From: Luteibacter yeojuensis
GTDB taxonomy: Bacteria; Pseudomonadota; Gammaproteobacteria; Xanthomonadales; Rhodanobacteraceae
DNA length: 64,000 bases
Assembly (NCBI RefSeq): GCF_000964085.1
Contig: NZ_JZRB01000003.1
Location: 124,001 to 188,000 of the forward strand
Direction of reading: 5' to 3'
In this document: one piece after another, positions 43,734-53,043 of the stretch
Position numbering within the stretch: position 1 is the first letter of the stretch
Layout: each line of letters begins with the position of its first letter
Made by a program: the position numbers and the translations under genes
The notes under the pieces: generated by a model
The model's database searches: none
The model's input: only the letters and a program-made list of their open reading frames with translations
What the model was told of the DNA's origin: nothing

Positions 43734-43868
43734 GGAACAGGTGTCTCCGGACGCTATGCGATGACCGCGATATGGCGGCCCTGGGCTTATTCTACAACCC
43801 TCGCGAACCCCCGGCCGCCCCCGTGGTCCAAGCGTTCCCGGCCCCCGTGGTGGTATCGTCGCGACCGT

Positions 43869-45479
43869 ATGCGCCTGCCCTATCCCCGCTTGCTGCTCCT
43901 TGCCGCCACCACCGCCGCCACCTTCGTGGCAGGCGCCCAGGATGCCGTGCGCCTGCCCGACCTGGGCAGCTCCGCCAACGCCCTGATCAGCCCCCGGGAG
44001 GCCGACGATTACGGCGCCCAGATGCTGCGCCAGATGCACGCGCTGGACATGACGCTGGACGATGCCCTGCTCGACCAGTACATCAACGACCTGGGTTTCC
44101 GCCTGGTGGCCACCAGCGAACGCCCGAAGGACCACTTCAGGTTCTTCATCGTCCGCGATACGCAGATCAACGCCTTCGCCGCGCCCGGCGGCTACATCGG
44201 CGTGAACGCGGGCCTCATCAACATCACGCAGAGCGAAAGCGAGCTGGCCGGCGTCATCGCGCACGAGATCGGCCACATCACGCAGAACCACCTCTACCGC
44301 GCGTTCGAGGCCTCGAAGAAAGATGCCCCGTTGCTCGCCCTGGTGCTGCTGGGCGCCATCGCCGCGGGCAGCGCCGGTGGCGATGCCGCGGCTGGCGTGC
44401 TCATGGGTGGCCAGGGCATGCTGCTGCAGCGGCAGATCAACTTCACCCGCAAGGATGAGATCGAAGCCGACCGCACGGGCATCCAGACCCTGGCCAATGC
44501 CGGCTTCGATCCCGAGGCCATGGCGGACTTCTTCGGCCGCATGCAGGATACGCTGCGCGTGGGCGAAGGCGAGGAAGCCCTGCCTGCCCTGCTGCAGACC
44601 CACCCGGTGACGCTCGACCGCATCAGCGACGCACGGGCCCGTGCGCGCGTGCTCGAGGCACGCATCAAGGACCGCCCCAAGCTGCCGACGCTCGACAAGG
44701 CCTCGTGGGAAAAGAGCACCGCGCCGGTGCTCTACATGAAGGACCCCACCACGCTGGTGAGCACGGGCACGGCCGCGCCCAAGGACAGTGCCACCGATAC
44801 CTACGCCCTCATGCGCGAGCGCGTGCGGGTGCTGTCGGGCGATGCGGGCAAGCTCGCCGCGTACTACGCCACCAACCTGAAGCACAAGGAATTCGACACC
44901 GCGGCCAACCATTACGGTTACGCCGTGGCGCTCATCCGTAGCAACCGCGGCAGCCAGGCGGTTGAGCAGCTGCAGCCGCTGCTGGCCCAGCAGCCCGCCA
45001 GCGTGGTGCTGCGCCTGGCCATGGCCGATGCCTACCTCGATGCCGGCCGCGCGGGCGATGCCATGGCCATCTACAAGGCCCTGCACGACAACTCCCCGCG
45101 TAACGTGGCGGTCACACTGGGCTACGCGAAGGCCCTGGCCACCACGGGCACGGTCGAGAACGCGCGCGTGGCCGCCGGCCTGCTGCGGCCCATGCTCGAC
45201 AACAGCGAGGACCCGGAAATCTTCCGTACCTACGCGCAGGCCAGTGACCGGGCTGGCGATGGCGTGCACGCCGCCGAGGCCTACGCCAACGCCGCCTACC
45301 TGGCGGGCCGCCCGTTCGACGCCATGGAGCAGCTGCGCCGCCTGCTGAAGCGCGATGACCTGGATTTCTACCAGCGCTCGCGCATCCAGTCGCAGATCGC
45401 CGACCTCACCCCCCTGCTCATGGAGCTGAAAAAGCGCCGCGTGGCCACCGACGACAACCCCGACGGCCGCACCCAGTAG
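43869..45479 (+). CDS. bepA: BepA-like periplasmic M48 metalloprotease with TPRs
   Basis: Periplasmic chaperone/protease for outer-membrane protein (LptD) assembly. The 536-aa protein has a signal peptide (about 1-23, cut after GAQ or AGA), the zinc motif HEIGH at 132-136 with the third ligand in KDEIEADRTG, and C-terminal TPR-like helices (about 310-500). It fits with the lipid A and Bam genes elsewhere in the window. The Arg/Asp-rich C-terminus is typical. Confidence 0.87.
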   Translation: MRLPYPRLLLLAATTAATFVAGAQDAVRLPDLGSSANALISPREADDYGAQMLRQMHALDMTLDDALLDQYINDLGFRLVATSERPKDHFRFFIVRDTQINAFAAPGGYIGVNAGLINITQSESELAGVIAHEIGHITQNHLYRAFEASKKDAPLLALVLLGAIAAGSAGGDAAAGVLMGGQGMLLQRQINFTRKDEIEADRTGIQTLANAGFDPEAMADFFGRMQDTLRVGEGEEALPALLQTHPVTLDRISDARARARVLEARIKDRPKLPTLDKASWEKSTAPVLYMKDPTTLVSTGTAAPKDSATDTYALMRERVRVLSGDAGKLAAYYATNLKHKEFDTAANHYGYAVALIRSNRGSQAVEQLQPLLAQQPASVVLRLAMADAYLDAGRAGDAMAIYKALHDNSPRNVAVTLGYAKALATTGTVENARVAAGLLRPMLDNSEDPEIFRTYAQASDRAGDGVHAAEAYANAAYLAGRPFDAMEQLRRLLKRDDLDFYQRSRIQSQIADLTPLLMELKKRRVATDDNPDGRTQ

Positions 45480-45514
45480 CCATGCCCATTAACGGCAGGG
45501 GGTGAATGTGACCG

Positions 45515-45532
45515 TTGTCATTGCCGTGTAAC
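45515..45532 (+). promoter_or_regulatory. Pho-box-like site upstream of phoB
   Basis: TTGTCATTGCCGTGTAAC resembles the E. coli Pho box (two CTGTCAT-like 7-mers 4 bp apart): 6 of 7 matches in the first half and 5 of 7 in the second. It lies 49-66 bp before the phoB start. Autoregulation by PhoB is the rule in proteobacteria; this assignment is by eye only. Confidence 0.55.
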
Positions 45533-45580
45533 ACTGCATGGCTGCAATATGACGGTCACAGCCAACGAGCGGTTCCCAGC

Positions 45581-46270
45581 GTGCATAAACGCATTCTTAT
45601 CGTGGAAGACGAGGCTTCGATTCGCGACATGGTCGCCTTCGCGCTTCGCAAGGCGGGCATGGACGCGGCACACGCCGCCGACGCCCGCGCCGCCCAGATG
45701 GCTATTTCCGAGCGCGTACCGGACCTGATCCTGCTCGACTGGATGCTCCCGGGCACCAGCGGGCTGGAGCTGGCCCGCCGCCTGCGCCGCGAGGAACTGT
45801 CCCGCGAAATCCCCATCATCATGCTCACCGCCCGCGGCGAGGAGATGGACCGGGTGAACGGCCTGGAGGCCGGCGTGGACGATTACGTGATCAAGCCCTT
45901 CTCCACCCGCGAGCTCATCGCCCGCATCAAGGCGGTGCTGCGCCGCAGCCAGGGCGATGACGGCTCGGGCGTGGTGGAGCTGGGTGGCCTGCGCATCGAC
46001 GGCCCGGCCCATCGCGTGTTCGCGGGGGATGATGCCGTGCCGATCGGCCCCACCGAATACCGCCTGCTGTTCTTCTTCATGACCCACCCCGAGCGTGTCT
46101 ACTCGCGCGCCCAGCTGCTCGACCATGTGTGGGGCGGCAGCGTGTACGTGGAAGAACGCACGGTGGACGTGCACATCCGCCGCCTGCGCAAGACCCTGGA
46201 ACCGTGGAAGCTCGACGACATGGTCCAGACGGTGCGCGGCGCGGGCTATCGCTTCTCAGCCAACACCTAG
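45581..46270 (+). CDS. phoB: PhoB, phosphate-responsive regulator
   Basis: OmpR-family response regulator. The 229-aa protein has the phosphoacceptor D53 in LLDWMLPG, with the acidic pair E9/D10, and a C-terminal winged helix ending RGAGYRFS. The start is the GTG at 45581 ([11 protein letters not shown]), giving exactly the E. coli length; no strong ribosome site is visible. phoR follows after 56 bp. Confidence 0.93.
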   Translation: MHKRILIVEDEASIRDMVAFALRKAGMDAAHAADARAAQMAISERVPDLILLDWMLPGTSGLELARRLRREELSREIPIIMLTARGEEMDRVNGLEAGVDDYVIKPFSTRELIARIKAVLRRSQGDDGSGVVELGGLRIDGPAHRVFAGDDAVPIGPTEYRLLFFFMTHPERVYSRAQLLDHVWGGSVYVEERTVDVHIRRLRKTLEPWKLDDMVQTVRGAGYRFSANT

Positions 46271-46272
46271 GC

Positions 46273-46293
46273 TAACGCGGGGTAGCCGCGTTA
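46273..46293 (+). other. Hairpin in the phoB-phoR gap
   Basis: TAACGCGG/CCGCGTTA form a perfect 8-bp stem with a 5-base loop, two bases after the phoB stop. No T run follows, so it is more likely an mRNA stability or attenuation element than a terminator; it could set the phoB:phoR ratio. Confidence 0.5.
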
Positions 46294-46326
46294 TGGTGCA
46301 ATCCACCAGACCGCGGGTTCCTCGCC

Positions 46327-47601
46327 ATGCCCAGCTCCACCCCTTCCTGGCGGCTGCCAGCCTCGTGTGCCGCCCTGCTCGTCGCGGGTGGCGCCGTGGG
46401 CGCGCTCGCGGGTTCGGCGCTGGCCGGCGTGGCATGTGTCGCGCTCGCTGAAATCGTCGTGCTCCTGTCGCTATTCCGTCACAAGACGGGGCCAATGTTG
46501 CAAACGCCCGCGACGCCCCACCCTGAGCATGACCGTCTCATGACACGCACCCGCCGTATCGCCTCCCGCCTTCGCGACCTGCGCAGCGCGGCCGGCTCCC
46601 TCCCCGATGGCGTGGTCCTGCTGGACCACGCGCAGCATGTCCGCTGGTTCAACCACGCGGCGGAGGAACTCCTTGGCCTGAAGGGCCCGCGCGACCGCGG
46701 CCGCTTCATCACCGAGGTGCTGAAGAACAGCGAGCTGTCGGACTGGCTGGCCGATGGTGCCCGCGAACCCCTCACCGACGTCGCGGCCCCGGGCCACCCG
46801 AACCGCCACATCACCGCCACCCTGCTGCCGTTCGGCAGCCGCCAGCGGCTGCTGCTCGCACGTGACACCAGCCACCTGACGCGCCTGGAACAGATCCGCC
46901 GCGATTTCGTGGCCAACGTCTCGCACGAGCTGCGCACGCCGCTTACGGTCATCCACGGTTACCTCGAGCTGCTCGACCCGGAAGATGTCCCGGAGCTGGC
47001 GCCGGTGCTCGACGAGATGCGCGCGCAATCCAAGCGCATGGGCCAGATCGTCGAAGACCTGCTCACGTTGTCGCGCCTGGAGACGCAGGAGCACCTGGCC
47101 GAGGAACACGTGCAGATGGCCCCGCTGCTGGCCAGCCTGCGCAAGGAGGCCGAGGCGCTCAGCCAGGGCCGGCATGTCGTGTCGCTCGACGTGGCCACCG
47201 GCTACGACCTGCTGGGCTCCACGAAGGACCTGCACAGCGCCTTCGGCAACCTCGTGAGCAACGCCGTGCGCTACACGCCCACGGGCGGCAGGATCGCCAT
47301 CCGCTGGGCGGCCGTCGATGGCGGTGCGCGCTTCTCGGTGCAGGATTCCGGCTTCGGCATCCCCGCCGCGCACATCGCGCGCCTCACCGAGCGCTTCTAT
47401 CGCGTCTCGTCCAGCCGCTCGCGCGACTCGGGCGGCACGGGCCTGGGCCTGTCCATCGTCAAGCACGTGCTGAACCTGCACCAGGCGCGCCTCTCGATCG
47501 AGAGCGAGCCCGGCAAGGGCTCCACTTTCGCCTGCGTGTTCGGCACCGACCGCCTGCTGGATGGCAGCCGCCTCCACGACATGGCGGGTGCGTCGGCCTG
47601 A
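46327..47601 (+). CDS. phoR: PhoR, phosphate-sensing histidine kinase
   Basis: Inner-membrane kinase for PhoB. The 424-aa protein has two N-terminal membrane helices (about 10-50) with almost no periplasmic loop, a PAS domain (about 85-185), the H-box FVANVSHELRTP with H200, and the N, G1 (DSGFGIP) and G2 (GGTGLGLSIVKH) boxes. A short PhoR without a periplasmic sensor fits sensing through the Pst/PhoU complex, which is not in the window. Confidence 0.94.
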   Translation: MPSSTPSWRLPASCAALLVAGGAVGALAGSALAGVACVALAEIVVLLSLFRHKTGPMLQTPATPHPEHDRLMTRTRRIASRLRDLRSAAGSLPDGVVLLDHAQHVRWFNHAAEELLGLKGPRDRGRFITEVLKNSELSDWLADGAREPLTDVAAPGHPNRHITATLLPFGSRQRLLLARDTSHLTRLEQIRRDFVANVSHELRTPLTVIHGYLELLDPEDVPELAPVLDEMRAQSKRMGQIVEDLLTLSRLETQEHLAEEHVQMAPLLASLRKEAEALSQGRHVVSLDVATGYDLLGSTKDLHSAFGNLVSNAVRYTPTGGRIAIRWAAVDGGARFSVQDSGFGIPAAHIARLTERFYRVSSSRSRDSGGTGLGLSIVKHVLNLHQARLSIESEPGKGSTFACVFGTDRLLDGSRLHDMAGASA

Positions 47602-47674
47602 ACGCATGGCGCGCCGGGGCCGCCCTGTTGCTGCGATGCCCCTTTCCGCGGTGGCCGGCGATGGGTCACCATCG

Positions 47675-49762
47675 ATGGCCATGAAAAAGCGCACCCCCGT
47701 CGATCTCGGCGCCCCCGAGCTATACATCAATCGCGAGCTGTCGGCGCTGGAGTTCAACTTCCGTGTCCTGGCCCAGGCCTCCGACCCGGACGTGCCGGTC
47801 CTCGAGCGCCTGCGCTACCTCACCATCGTCAGCAACAACCTCGATGAGTTCTTCGAGGTGCGCGTGGCGGTGCTCAAGCACAAGCACGCGCTGGGCGCGG
47901 TGCAGCCCGGGGCCGATGGCCTGTCGTCGGGCGAGATCCTCTCGCGCATCCGCGAGCGCACGCTCGAGCTGGTCAGCGAGGTGTACCGCATCTGGCACGA
48001 GGAACTGAACCCGGCGCTCAACGCCGAGGGCGTGGCCTTCCTCACGCGCGATCGCTGGAGCGAGAAGCAGCGGCGCTGGCTGCAGGGCTATTTCCAGAAC
48101 GAGATCATGCCGGTGCTCTCGCCGCTGGGCCTCGACCCGGCGCACCCGTTCCCGCGCATCCTCAACAAGACGCTGAACCTGGCGGTGGTCCTCAAGGGCC
48201 GCGATGCGTTCGGCCGCGAGGGCCACATGGCGCTGGTGCGCGCGCCGCGCTCGCTGCCGCGCATCATCCGCATCCCGGCCGAGGTCTCCGGCGGCGCCGG
48301 CGATTTCGTCTTCCTGGCCGAGGTGCTCCAGGCCTTCGCCGACGAGATCTTCCCCGGCTTCCAGGTATGCGCCGCGTACCAGTTCCGCGTCACCCGCAAC
48401 AGCGAGCTGGTGGTGGAAGAGGCCGAGGTGGAGAACCTGGCCCGTGCGCTCAGCGAGGAGCTGGCGGGCCGCGGCTACGCACGCCCCGTTCGCCTCGAAG
48501 TGGGCGCCGACTGCCCGCGCGCCATCACCGACATGCTGAAGGCGAACTTCCAGCTCGAGGACGCCGATGTCTACCGTTGCGACGGCCCGGTCAACATCAT
48601 CCGCGCGGGTGTCATCTACGACCAGCTCGACCGCCCCGAGCTGAAGTTCCCGCATTTCACGCCGCGCCTCACGCCCGCGTTCGCCAAGGGCGTGAACGAA
48701 TTCGACGTGCTGCGCGAGCGCGACGTCATGATGCACCACCCCTACGAGTCGTTCGCGTCGGTCGTCGAGCTGCTCCGCCGCGCCTCGCAGGATCCGGGCG
48801 TCCTCGCCATCAAGCAGACCCTGTACCGCGCCGGCCGGGATTCCCCGCTGGTCGACCTGCTGGTGGACGCCGCGCGCAACGGCAAGGACGTCACCGTGGT
48901 GATCGAGCTGCGTGCGCGCTTCGATGAGGAAGCCAACATCGGCCTGGCCAACCGCCTGCAGGAGGCCGGCGTGCAGGTGGTCTACGGCGTGGTGGGCTAC
49001 AAGACGCACGCGAAGATGCTGCTCATCGTGCGCCGCGAAGGCACCGGCCTGCGCCGCTACGTGCACATCTCCACCGGCAACTACCACCAGGGCAACAGCC
49101 GCGGCTACACCGATATCGGCCTGATGACCGCGAACCCGGAGATCGGCGAGGACATCCACAAAGTGTTCCAGCAGCTCTCGGGGCTGGGGCCCATGATCCA
49201 GCTGAAGCGCCTGCTGCATTCGCCGTTCACGCTCTACAGCAGCGTCATGGGCAAGATCGAGCGCGAGATCGCCCATGCGCAGGCGGGCAAGCCCGCGCGC
49301 ATCACCGCCAAGCTCAACGCGCTCAACGAAGCGCACGTGGTGGAGGCCTTGTACCGCGCCTCGCAGGCCGGCGTACGCATCGACCTCATCATCCGTGGCG
49401 CATGCACGCTGCGCCCGGGCATCAAGGGCGTGTCGGAAAACATCACCGTGCGTTCCATCATCGGCCGTTTCCTCGAGCACAGCCGGGTGTACTGGTTCGC
49501 CAACGACGGCGAGCCGGAGCTCTACTGCGCCAGCGCCGACTGGATGGAGCGCAACCTCATGCGCCGCATCGAGGTGGGCGTGCCCATCCTTGAACCCGAC
49601 CTGGCAAAGCGCGTGTACGACGAGACGCTCGACAACTACCTGCGCGACAACACGCAGGCCTGGATGCTCGGGGCCGAGGGCCGTTACACGCGCCGCCACC
49701 CGGCCGCGGGCGAGCTCCCGCATTCGGCGCAGCAGGCGCTGCTGGCGAAGTACTGCGGGTGA
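47675..49762 (+). CDS. ppk: Polyphosphate kinase 1
   Basis: Makes inorganic polyphosphate from ATP at the inner membrane. 695 aa, close to E. coli (688). N-terminal INRELSALEFNFRVL, the autophosphorylated His in YKTHAKMLLIV, the HISTGNYHQGNS motif and the IIRGACTLRPG motif are present. Start at 47675 or 47681 (two ATGs). It is 73 bp after phoR and overlaps the next gene by 4 bp. Confidence 0.96.
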   Translation: MAMKKRTPVDLGAPELYINRELSALEFNFRVLAQASDPDVPVLERLRYLTIVSNNLDEFFEVRVAVLKHKHALGAVQPGADGLSSGEILSRIRERTLELVSEVYRIWHEELNPALNAEGVAFLTRDRWSEKQRRWLQGYFQNEIMPVLSPLGLDPAHPFPRILNKTLNLAVVLKGRDAFGREGHMALVRAPRSLPRIIRIPAEVSGGAGDFVFLAEVLQAFADEIFPGFQVCAAYQFRVTRNSELVVEEAEVENLARALSEELAGRGYARPVRLEVGADCPRAITDMLKANFQLEDADVYRCDGPVNIIRAGVIYDQLDRPELKFPHFTPRLTPAFAKGVNEFDVLRERDVMMHHPYESFASVVELLRRASQDPGVLAIKQTLYRAGRDSPLVDLLVDAARNGKDVTVVIELRARFDEEANIGLANRLQEAGVQVVYGVVGYKTHAKMLLIVRREGTGLRRYVHISTGNYHQGNSRGYTDIGLMTANPEIGEDIHKVFQQLSGLGPMIQLKRLLHSPFTLYSSVMGKIEREIAHAQAGKPARITAKLNALNEAHVVEALYRASQAGVRIDLIIRGACTLRPGIKGVSENITVRSIIGRFLEHSRVYWFANDGEPELYCASADWMERNLMRRIEVGVPILEPDLAKRVYDETLDNYLRDNTQAWMLGAEGRYTRRHPAAGELPHSAQQALLAKYCG

Positions 49763-50904
49763 CGCGGCGCATCCTGCTCCTGTCGGTATCCGCGGGCGCG
49801 GGGCACGTGCGTGCCGCGGATGCGCTCGACGCCACCGTGGCCACGTTGGCCGTGCAGGGCGGCGCGGTGGAGGCCCGCCACCTCGATGTCATGGATTTCG
49901 TGCCGTCGAGCTTCCGTCGCATCTACGCCGATTTCTACCTCAGCCTGATCACGCGCTACCCGCGCATCTGGGGCATGCTCTACCGCATCACGGGCGATGC
50001 CCGCCCCGATGCGGTCGTGCAGCGCATGCGGCGCACCATCGAGCGCCTGAACACGCGCCGCCTGCGCGCGGCCATCGCCGATTTCGCCCCCGACGCCATC
50101 ATCTGCACGCACTTCCTGCCCGCCGAGATGCTCGCGCGGCAGATCCGCAAGGGCCGGGTCACCGCGCCCGTCTACCTGCAGGTCACCGACTTCGACCTGC
50201 ACCGCATGTGGGTGGTGCCCGGCATGACGGGCTATTTCGCCGCCAGCCCCGAGATCGCCCACCGCATGCACGCCGTGGGCCTGCCAATGGAGCGCGTGCA
50301 CACGACGGGCATCCCCGTGATGCCGGCGTTTGCTGAAACACATGATCGCGCCGCGCTCGTGGCGTCGTTCGGCATGGACCCCGCGCGCCCCGCATACCTC
50401 GTGATGGGTGGCGGCGCGGGCGTGGGTGCGCTCGACGAACTGGCCGATGCGCTGCTTTGCGCCGGTGGCGATTTCCAGCTCGTGGTGCTTGCCGGCCGCA
50501 ACGCCGGGATGCTCGCCCGGCTGCGCAAACTCGCGGACGGCAAGCACGCCGGCCGCCTGTTCCCGCAGGGCTACACGAAGCACGTGGAACGCCTCATGGC
50601 GTGTTGCGACCTCGCCATCACGAAGCCCGGCGGCCTCACCACCTCGGAGTGCCTCGCCATGGGCCTGCCGATGATTGTGAACGCACCCATCCCGGGCCAG
50701 GAGGAGCGCAACGCGGATTACCTCATGGAACAGGGCGCGGCCTGGAAGGCCATCGATGCCGTGGCGCTGGCATGGCGCATCAACGCGCTGCACGACGATC
50801 CCAGCCAGCTCGCGGGCATGGCCGCGCGCGCGCGCGCCATCGGCCGGCCGCAGGCGGCACGCGACGTCATCGACATCGTCCTTGCGCAACTGGGGCATGC
50901 ATGA
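49759..50904 (+). CDS. GT28-type glycosyltransferase (MGDG synthase/UgtP-like)
   Basis: A 381-aa protein with the N-terminal glycolipid-synthase motif LSVSAGAGHVRAADAL and the C-terminal sugar-nucleotide site ITKPGGLTTSECLAMGLP followed by PIPGQEERNADYL. These match the family that puts glucose or galactose on diacylglycerol. The start is a GTG overlapping the ppk stop (GTGA), so it is translationally coupled to polyphosphate kinase. In a phosphate-control cluster it may make phosphorus-free glycolipids that replace phospholipids; this is inference. MurG is the main look-alike. Confidence 0.83.
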   Translation: MTRRILLLSVSAGAGHVRAADALDATVATLAVQGGAVEARHLDVMDFVPSSFRRIYADFYLSLITRYPRIWGMLYRITGDARPDAVVQRMRRTIERLNTRRLRAAIADFAPDAIICTHFLPAEMLARQIRKGRVTAPVYLQVTDFDLHRMWVVPGMTGYFAASPEIAHRMHAVGLPMERVHTTGIPVMPAFAETHDRAALVASFGMDPARPAYLVMGGGAGVGALDELADALLCAGGDFQLVVLAGRNAGMLARLRKLADGKHAGRLFPQGYTKHVERLMACCDLAITKPGGLTTSECLAMGLPMIVNAPIPGQEERNADYLMEQGAAWKAIDAVALAWRINALHDDPSQLAGMAARARAIGRPQAARDVIDIVLAQLGHA

Positions 50905-51410
50905 GCCATTCCCCGCGCCGGCGCGTGGTCTCCGTGCTCACCACCGCCCTGTTCGCCTTCCTGCTGGCCTTCCTGTTCGCCCACGTGGAGGTGGAGATCG
51001 AAGGGCCGCACGGGTGGGCCACCAGCCTGCCCACGTGGCGCATCGAGAACAGCTGGGTGCTCGACCTGCTGTGGGGTGGCCGCCCCATGACGGGTTACCA
51101 CGCCTGGGTGTTTCCCTTCATCGCGCTGTTTTTCCACTTCCCCATGGTGTTCCGCGGGTTCTGGAGCTGGCGCGCGCAGGTACGCGTCATCGCCTGCATC
51201 ATGCTGTTCTGGGTGGCCGAGGATGGCCTTTGGTTCATCCTGAACCCCGCGTTCGGCCTGGCCCGTTTCAACCCCGCGAACGTGCCCTGGCACCGCCACT
51301 GGTGGGGGCCGGCCCCCACCGATTACTGGGTGTTCGGGTTCCTGTGCATCCTGCTGTTCGCGCTGTCGGCCATGCCGAAACCGCGGACGGCGATTTCCCC
51401 TAAACCGTGA
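50901..51410 (+). CDS. Four-helix membrane protein between glycosyltransferase and ppx
   Basis: A 169-aa protein with about four hydrophobic segments (12-30, 66-84, 92-110, 143-160) and a Trp/His-rich loop before the last (PWHRHWWGPAPTDYW). The ATG overlaps the stop of the glycosyltransferase (ATGA), and ppx starts 4 bp after it ends. I do not recognise the family. Tight coupling suggests it acts with the glycosyltransferase, for example in lipid handling. Confidence 0.78.
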   Translation: MSHSPRRRVVSVLTTALFAFLLAFLFAHVEVEIEGPHGWATSLPTWRIENSWVLDLLWGGRPMTGYHAWVFPFIALFFHFPMVFRGFWSWRAQVRVIACIMLFWVAEDGLWFILNPAFGLARFNPANVPWHRHWWGPAPTDYWVFGFLCILLFALSAMPKPRTAISPKP

Positions 51411-51414
51411 AGGC

Positions 51415-52974
51415 GTGAGAAAATCCGCCGATACGCTGCTGCGGACGTCTCCCTTGGCCACATCAGGTAAATCGCAGATCAACGATGGCGAATTCCTCGC
51501 CGCCGTCGACCTCGGCTCGAACAGCTTCCACATGGTGGTGGCCCGCTACGAGCACGGTGAACCCCGTGTCATCGACCGCCTGCGCGATTCCGTGCGCATG
51601 GCCGTGGGCCTGCGCCCCGATGGCACGCTGGACGCCGCCCACCGCGCCGCCGCGCTGGCCAGCCTCGCCCGGTTCGGCCAGCGCATCGCCGGCATCCCCG
51701 CGCTGCACGTGCGTGCGGTGGCCACCAACACGGTGCGCCGGCTCGCGTCGCCCCATGCCTTCCTCTCGGCCGCGGAAGCCGCGCTGGGCCACCCGGTGGA
51801 AATCGTGTCGGGCCGTGAAGAGGGCCGCCTGATCTTCCTCGGCGCCTCGCACGACCTGCCCGCCTCGCGCGACCACCGCCTCGTCATCGACATCGGCGGC
51901 GGCAGCACCGAGTTCATCATCGGCCGCGGCACCTCGCCCCTGCTGACCGAAAGCGTGCAGGTGGGCTGCATCGCCTCCACGTTGCGCTTCTTCCCCGGCG
52001 GCAAGATCAGCCGCAAGCGCTGGCAGAAGGCGCGCCGCGAAATCGGCGTGCTGCTGCAGCAGTTCTCCGAGGATTACCGCGAGGCCGGCTGGGCCGACGC
52101 GTATGGCTCCTCGGGCACCGCCAAGGCCATCGGCTCGGTGGTGCGCGCGATGAAGCTTTCCGACGATGGCATTACGCCCGACGCGCTGGCCGCCGTGCGC
52201 GAGGCCATGATCGAGCAGGGCGCCGCAGGCGCGCCGCTGAAGCTGCCGGGCCTTGCCGACGACCGGGCGGAGGTGTTTGCCGGCGGCGTCGCCATCTTCG
52301 AGGCCGCGTTCGAAGCCCTGGGCATCGAGCGCCTGCGTGTCTCGGAGAGCTCCATGCGCGAAGGCGTGCTATGGGACCTGATCGGCCGCTCCGCGGGTAC
52401 CGACCCGCGCATGGCCAGCATTGAATCGCTCGCCAGCCGCTACGGTGTCGACCGCGCCCAGGCGCGCCGCGTCGAGACCACGGCGCTGTCGCTGTTCGAC
52501 CAGCTGGCCAAGGCGTGGAAGCTGGACGAAGACGGGCGTGAGTGGCTGTCGTGGGCCTGCCGCGCCCATGAGCTGGGCCTGGCCATCGCGCACAGCCAGC
52601 ACCAGCGCCACGGCGCTTATATCCTGCGCCACGCCGACATGGCGGGTTTTTCGCGGCAGGAGCAGCAGCTGCTGGCCGCCATCGTCGAATCGCACCGGCG
52701 CAAGCCGGAGAAAGCCGTGATAAGCGCGCTGCCCGTGCGCTACCGCGCGCTGGCCCGGCACATCACCGCCATCCTGCGCCTGGCCGTGCTGTTCCGCCGC
52801 GCGCGCCGCGCCGAGTCGCTGCCGCGCATCCGCGTCAACGCCACGCGCCAGCGCCTGCGCCTCACCCTGCCCGCCGACTGGCTCGACCAGCACCCGCTCA
52901 CCGAGGCCGACCTCGAGCAGGAACGCGAGCCGCTGGCCGACCTGGGCCTGGAACTCGAAATCGTCACTGAATAA
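51415..52974 (+). CDS. ppx: Exopolyphosphatase (Ppx/GppA family)
   Basis: Removes terminal phosphate from polyphosphate; the family can also hydrolyse pppGpp. The 519-aa protein has the two ASKHA phosphate loops (VDLGSNSFHMVV and IDIGGGSTEFI), the SSGTAKAIGS stretch and the C-terminal HD-like helical domain. Start GTG at 51415, with GAAGG-like bases ahead. ppk and ppx bracket two other genes instead of being adjacent. Confidence 0.93.
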   Translation: MRKSADTLLRTSPLATSGKSQINDGEFLAAVDLGSNSFHMVVARYEHGEPRVIDRLRDSVRMAVGLRPDGTLDAAHRAAALASLARFGQRIAGIPALHVRAVATNTVRRLASPHAFLSAAEAALGHPVEIVSGREEGRLIFLGASHDLPASRDHRLVIDIGGGSTEFIIGRGTSPLLTESVQVGCIASTLRFFPGGKISRKRWQKARREIGVLLQQFSEDYREAGWADAYGSSGTAKAIGSVVRAMKLSDDGITPDALAAVREAMIEQGAAGAPLKLPGLADDRAEVFAGGVAIFEAAFEALGIERLRVSESSMREGVLWDLIGRSAGTDPRMASIESLASRYGVDRAQARRVETTALSLFDQLAKAWKLDEDGREWLSWACRAHELGLAIAHSQHQRHGAYILRHADMAGFSRQEQQLLAAIVESHRRKPEKAVISALPVRYRALARHITAILRLAVLFRRARRAESLPRIRVNATRQRLRLTLPADWLDQHPLTEADLEQEREPLADLGLELEIVTE

Positions 52975-53043
52975 GCCGCGGCCGTGATCACCCCGGCAAG
53001 GGGTATCATGGCCCGGTTGTCCTCTCGCACACGCCGGTCGCCC

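Noticed and set aside
52984-53043. Upstream extension of the cyclophilin (start at 52984)
   Set aside because: The ATG at 53044 gives a proper signal peptide; the extension would place 20 charged residues before it.
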